Program-made: the position numbers and the translations under genes
Shown here: piece after piece, positions 6,196 to 8,788 of the stretch
How positions within the stretch are numbered: the stretch's first letter is position 1
Layout of the letters: every line of letters begins with the position of its first letter
The notes under the pieces: generated by a model
The model's database searches: none
What the model was told of the DNA's origin: nothing
The model's input: the letters and a program-made list of their open reading frames with translations, nothing else
Assembly: GCA_946534895.1 (NCBI GenBank)
Contig: CAMNDE010000105.1
Span: forward strand, 1 to 8,788
Source of the DNA: UBA2943 sp946534895
GTDB lineage: Bacteria > Bacillota > Clostridia > Christensenellales > Aristaeellaceae
Length of the DNA: 8,788 bases
Direction of reading: 5' to 3'

Positions 6196-7032
6196 ATGAA
6201 AAAGTTTGCTGCTCTTTTGCTTGCCCTGGTCATGACCCTGTGCGCTTCCGCGGTGCTGGCTGAAGGCGAGATCAAAATCGGTCAGGTCGACTATGCCGCT
6301 CATGGCACCGGCTGCTTTGCCGTGATCACCGCTGTCCTGCAGGACGACGTGATCGTCGCCGCCAAGATCGACGAGTTCCAGTTCATCGGCGACCGTGAAG
6401 ACATCGCTGCCGTGGGCGTGCCCAACAGTGACCAGTCCTTCGGCGAGAACTATCCCGAAGGCAAGGTGCTGGGCTCCAAGCGCGCCAACAGTGTGCTCTA
6501 CAGCCTGAACATGCAGCGCTCCGGCTCCACCGTGCAGATCGCTGCCAACTATAACGCCATTGAAGCCTATGTGGTCGGCAAGACCGTTGCCGAACTCGAG
6601 GCCGCCACTGCCGATGCCGATCCCGCCGCTTTCGTGGACACCGTGTCCGGCGCCACCCTGGCTGACAGCCTGGGCTATGTGAAGGGCATCATCGCCGCTG
6701 CCAAGGCCGCCAATGCCCAGGTCGGCACCTACACCATCTACAACAAGACCGGCGAAACCGTCACCGAGCTGTACATCACTGACAACGTGACCGGTGAAAA
6801 GAGCGTCAACTATGCCGTGAACGGCTTTGCAGCCGACGCTGTGAACACCATCACCTGCTCCCTGCCCGAAGGCGAAGACGGAAATCGCCGCCTGACCCTG
6901 AGCTTCAAGACCGAGGGCGGCTATGAAGGCACTTTCGAGACCCTGTCCATCGAAGTGGCCCCCATCACACTGCTGGCCGAGGATGCCAAGACCGGCGCCA
7001 CCGCCATCTCCTTCTTCGCTCCCGCAGAATAA
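6196..7032 (+). CDS. Secreted FMN-binding domain protein, probably covalently flavinylated
   Basis: A 278-residue exported protein. Residues 1-22 are a signal peptide (MKKFAALLLALVM, cleavage after VLA); Cys16 is not in a valid lipobox. Residues about 25-172 resemble Firmicute FMN-binding-domain proteins and contain D148-T-V-S-G-A-T154, the motif in NqrC/RnfG-type domains where the flavin transferase ApbE attaches FMN to the final threonine. The flavin would sit outside the membrane and serve electron transfer, but no electron-transport partner or apbE gene is in the window. Residues about 176-278 form a separate, beta-rich domain (TYTIYNKTGETVTELYITDN) of unknown role, with a second motif-like D263-AKTGAT269 near the end. 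The gene starts eight bases after AGGAGGT and is dominated by C- or G-ending codons, suggesting strong expression. It is divergent from tetR and ends at an efficient terminator, so it is monocistronic. Flavinylation is inferred from the motif. Confidence 0.8.
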   Translation: MKKFAALLLALVMTLCASAVLAEGEIKIGQVDYAAHGTGCFAVITAVLQDDVIVAAKIDEFQFIGDREDIAAVGVPNSDQSFGENYPEGKVLGSKRANSVLYSLNMQRSGSTVQIAANYNAIEAYVVGKTVAELEAATADADPAAFVDTVSGATLADSLGYVKGIIAAAKAANAQVGTYTIYNKTGETVTELYITDNVTGEKSVNYAVNGFAADAVNTITCSLPEGEDGNRRLTLSFKTEGGYEGTFETLSIEVAPITLLAEDAKTGATAISFFAPAE

Positions 7033-7047
7033 TCCAGTCTTCCTTTG

Positions 7048-7075
7048 GGACCGCCCTCCGGGCGGTCCTTTTTTT
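7048..7075 (+). terminator. Intrinsic terminator of the FMN-binding protein gene
   Basis: GGACCGCCC and GGGCGGTCC form nine perfect pairs around a three-base TCC loop, followed immediately by seven T residues. It begins 15 bases after the stop codon and cleanly separates this gene from the kinase unit. Confidence 0.95.
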
Positions 7076-7099
7076 GATCCGGAAAAACCGCTGCATCCA

Positions 7100-7128
7100 T
7101 TGTCACAACCGTCTTTTCCCGGTATACT
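7100..7128 (+). promoter_or_regulatory. Promoter of the PfkB-family kinase gene
   Basis: TTGTCA (7100-7105) and TATACT (7123-7128) match the housekeeping consensus at five of six positions each and are exactly 17 bases apart. The predicted start near 7135 gives a leader of about 44 bases and excludes an in-frame ATG at 7074 as the true start. Confidence 0.8.
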
Positions 7129-7178
7129 TTTCTGTGTCCCGTTCTGATCGCGCAGTCACAAGGAAAGGAAGCAGACAG

Positions 7179-8111
7179 ATGAGCAAGGGCATTCTGGTCA
7201 TCGGATCCGTTTTCGTGGATATCAAGGGATATCCCGTCACCCAGTATATCCCCGGCGGCCGCAATGTGGGCCGGGTGGTACAGACCCATGGCGGCGTCAG
7301 CCGGAATGTGGCCGAGGATATTGCCAATGTGGAAATGCGGCCCACGTTCCTCAGTGTGGTGGATGACAGCGGTACCAGTACGGACGTGCTGGCCAAGCTC
7401 CGCCGGCACAAGGTCAATACGGAATACATTATCCGCGCCACGGGCGGACTGGGCACCTGGCTGGCTGTCTTCGACAATTCCGGTGATGTGGTGGCCTCCA
7501 TTTCCAGCCGGCCGGATCTCACGCCCATTGGCCAGGTCCTTGAGGAAAAAGGCGACGAAATCTTCTCCGACTGCGACAGCGTCGTGGTGGAAATCGACAT
7601 GGAAGTGCCGCTCCTCAAGCAGATCTTTGCGCTGGCTGAAAAGCATGGAAAGCAGATCTATGCCGTGGTCTCCAACATGTCCATTGCCATGGAACGCCGG
7701 GATCTTCTGCAGCGCACGGGCTGCATTGTCTGCAACCAGCAGGAAGCCGGTCTCCTCTTTTCGGAGGACTACAGCCGCATGACGCCGCAGGAGCTGCTGG
7801 AAGTCATTTCCTGCCGCGCGGAGCTTGCCTCCATTCCCCGTATGATTGTCACCATGGGTGACCAGGGCGCCGTGTTCACCTCTCAGGACGGACAGAACGG
7901 CATCTGCCCCGCCTGGAAGGTGGATGTCATCGACACCACAGGCGCCGGGGACGCCTTCTTTGCTGGCGTGGCCATTGGGCTCACCTACGGCAAAACCATG
8001 GCGGAAAGCGCCGCTATCGGTTCCCGCCTGGCCGCTTCCGTCATCGCCACCAAGGAAAGCGTATGTCCACGCTTCCGGCCCGAAGAGTTCGGACTCCCTG
8101 CGCGTTCCTGA
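7179..8111 (+). CDS. PfkB-family carbohydrate/nucleoside kinase, pseudouridine-kinase-like
   Basis: A 310-residue cytosolic kinase of the ribokinase/PfkB family, which transfers phosphate from ATP to a sugar or nucleoside hydroxyl. Visible motifs, in order: GSVFVDIKGYP (9-19), substrate-site glycines GGVSRN (38-43), N186-QQE189 (the family N-x-x-E metal/phosphate motif), TMGDQGAV (225-232) and DTTGAGDAFFAG (252-263), with D258 as catalytic base and the anion hole before it. The opening and the GGVSRNVAEDIA stretch resemble pseudouridine kinase (PsuK) more than fructokinase, but substrate choice in this family is hard to read and adenosine/inosine-type or sugar substrates remain possible. The ATG at 7179 follows AAGGAAAGGA with about nine bases spacing. 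It has its own promoter, and no pseudouridine-phosphate glycosidase gene lies beside it in the window. A nucleoside role would fit loosely with the nucleotidase-type gene in the phn unit. Confidence 0.87.
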   Translation: MSKGILVIGSVFVDIKGYPVTQYIPGGRNVGRVVQTHGGVSRNVAEDIANVEMRPTFLSVVDDSGTSTDVLAKLRRHKVNTEYIIRATGGLGTWLAVFDNSGDVVASISSRPDLTPIGQVLEEKGDEIFSDCDSVVVEIDMEVPLLKQIFALAEKHGKQIYAVVSNMSIAMERRDLLQRTGCIVCNQQEAGLLFSEDYSRMTPQELLEVISCRAELASIPRMIVTMGDQGAVFTSQDGQNGICPAWKVDVIDTTGAGDAFFAGVAIGLTYGKTMAESAAIGSRLAASVIATKESVCPRFRPEEFGLPARS

Positions 8112-8145
8112 ATTCTGCAGATGGCAGATCCGCGCTTTACGCGCA

Positions 8146-8159
8146 TCACCGGCCGGTGA
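8146..8159. repeat. 14-bp perfect palindrome downstream of the kinase
   Basis: TCACCGG-CCGGTGA is fully self-complementary and lies 35 bases after the kinase stop. A smaller dyad, TGATG and CATCA, follows at 8171-8184. It could be a protein-binding site or part of the 3' untranslated region; nothing shows which. Confidence 0.5.
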
Positions 8160-8205
8160 GTTTCACGCGCTGATGTGAGCATCATACTGAATATTCCCCG
8201 CAACA

Positions 8206-8248
8206 GACGAAGGCTCCCGGAAACAGCTGGTTTCCGGGAGCCTTCGTC
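8206..8248 (+). terminator. 19-bp perfect hairpin after the kinase, possible terminator without T-run
   Basis: GACGAAGGCTCCCGGAAAC and its exact complement flank a five-base AGCTG loop, about 95 bases after the kinase stop. There is no T-run on either strand, so it is not a standard intrinsic terminator. It may end transcription imperfectly, act as a barrier to 3' exonucleases, or be a dispersed repeat. The strand is assigned from the kinase transcript only. Confidence 0.45.
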
Positions 8249-8321
8249 ATACTGTAAAACTGAAACGCCGCATCTGTCAAATCTGTCTGGCAGTCTCCAC
8301 AACCCAGCGGATGCGTTCTTC

Positions 8322-8430
8322 GGGCAGGGTTATGGCCGGAACCATATCCGCGCGAAATGCATTCTGTCAGCTGATGCATGCTATGTCTCCTGTCTGCCTG
8401 TTTCCACCTGTTCCGGCCATAACCCTGCCC
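8322..8430. repeat. 21-bp perfect inverted repeat enclosing 67 bases
   Basis: The left arm (8322-8342, beginning GGGCAGGGTTATGG) and the right arm (8410-8430) are exact reverse complements over 21 bases. The 67-base interior can itself form a smaller stem from two ATGCAT blocks (8357-8362 and 8374-8379). The arms end abruptly, with mismatches at the flanking bases on both sides. No clear target-site duplication flanks the element and it has no coding capacity. It could be a small structured RNA, a miniature inverted-repeat element remnant, or a hairpin repeat; the sequence does not decide. Confidence 0.65.
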
Positions 8431-8497
8431 TGTGCCCGATCCGTTCCTGCCGCACGGACAGGAAGGGCATTCCAGCAGATGCATGCGCCGGCCATGA
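8359..8497 (+). repeat. Imperfect direct repeat of two blocks overlapping the inverted repeat
   Basis: Two blocks recur in the same order. Copy one has GCATTC, CAGCTGATGCATGC (8359-8381) and then CCGGCCATAA (8413-8422). Copy two has GCATTCCAGCAGATGCATGC (8467-8486) and CCGGCCATGA (8489-8498). The blocks are 31 bases apart in the first copy and only two in the second, as though one unit carries an internal insertion or deletion. This suggests a duplicated, diverged repeat unit. Confidence 0.5.
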
Positions 8498-8788
8498 TCT
8501 GAGTATACAGCATCCTGCGCTCCATGCAAAACCCGTCAGCAGGTGGACAGCGCAAAAACATCTCTGTTCAGCTCCACCCGCGGAGACGGGCTTTCCTTTA
8601 TTCGCCGGCAGACGGAAATACCCGATACGCGGTCCATTCCAGCTGCGTCTGTCCACCCGGAAGCTGCCGGGCCGGCCTTCTTCTTTCTCGGACATATGCA
8701 CTTCGGGCCTGTTCCATATCTGTCTCGATTTTCTTTACAGATGCCACGGCCGTCCCCTTTTATGATATGATCTGTTCTGTTCAAGTAC

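Larger units (their letters stand above)
8112..8788. other. 677-base non-coding right end with several inverted repeats
   Basis: No reading frame here on either strand has a convincing ribosome binding site together with protein-like composition. The longest open frame (8175-8765) runs straight through a 19-bp hairpin and a 21-bp inverted repeat and is rich in Cys, Pro, Arg and Ser without recognisable motifs. Apart from the separately listed repeats, there is a small stem CCCGG/CCGGG (8656-8671) followed by a pyrimidine-rich run that might be a weak terminator. The last bases (8761-8771) hold overlapping TATGAT hexamers without a properly spaced -35 box. A gene may begin beyond the window edge. 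Confidence 0.6.

Noticed and set aside
7074..7178. Extended N-terminus for the kinase starting at 7074
   Set aside because: The extension contains the T-run of the preceding terminator and the kinase promoter itself, so it would not be transcribed as coding leader.
8182..8529. Cys- and Gly-rich open frame of 115 codons on the minus strand
   Set aside because: The repeated residues arise from the nested DNA repeats, not from a conserved peptide, and no ribosome binding site supports it.
8175..8765. Open frame of 196 codons in the right-end region
   Set aside because: It would translate through the 19-bp hairpin and the 21-bp inverted repeat, has no Shine-Dalgarno sequence before the ATG, and lacks any coherent fold or motif.
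8734..8771. Possible plus-strand promoter at the right edge (TTTACA and TATGAT)
   Set aside because: The boxes are 21 or more bases apart, too far for a normal sigma-A promoter, and the window ends before any gene start could be seen.

Overview
The window looks like chromosomal DNA of a fairly GC-rich Firmicute, most likely a gut or rumen-type Clostridia. This is inferred from strong AAGGAGG-type ribosome binding sites, sigma-A promoters with exact 17-bp spacers, a GC-rich hairpin plus T-run terminator, and signal peptides of the MKK-(A/L)-rich type common in that class. There are no rRNA, tRNA, CRISPR, transposase or phage genes. The genus cannot be named from the sequence alone.

Left two-thirds, minus strand: reading right to left, a TetR regulator (5444-6016) is followed by a five-gene unit with its own promoter (5370-5398). 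The unit is phnD (substrate-binding protein), phnC (ATPase), two different phnE permeases, and a cytosolic metallophosphoesterase of the CpdB/5'-nucleotidase family. Distal genes are 8-12 bp apart or overlap by ATGA. The one wide gap, phnD-phnC, holds two abutting strong hairpins that probably let the binding protein be made in excess. No C-P lyase or other phosphonate-degrading gene is present. The partner enzyme is a phosphoesterase, so the imported compound may be a phosphate ester or nucleotide-like molecule rather than a true phosphonate (inference).

Centre and right, plus strand: divergent from tetR is a secreted FMN-binding-domain protein (6196-7032) with a D-x-x-S-G-A-T flavinylation motif and an extra C-terminal beta-rich domain. 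It has its own promoter and a textbook terminator. A separate monocistronic unit follows: a PfkB-family kinase (7179-8111) resembling nucleoside/pseudouridine kinases, with its own promoter.

Right end (8112-8788): no convincing gene. It contains a 14-bp palindrome, a 19-bp perfect hairpin, a 21-bp perfect inverted repeat enclosing 67 bases, and an imperfect direct repeat sharing its blocks. This is the least explained part of the window. Several listed gene starts were moved inward because the longer start lies in a promoter or a hairpin, or because the family start and RBS fit better. No clearly new multi-gene system was found. The best leads are the phosphoesterase-coupled phn transporter, the tandem hairpins, the flavoprotein with a second TGAT motif, and the right-end repeat cluster.
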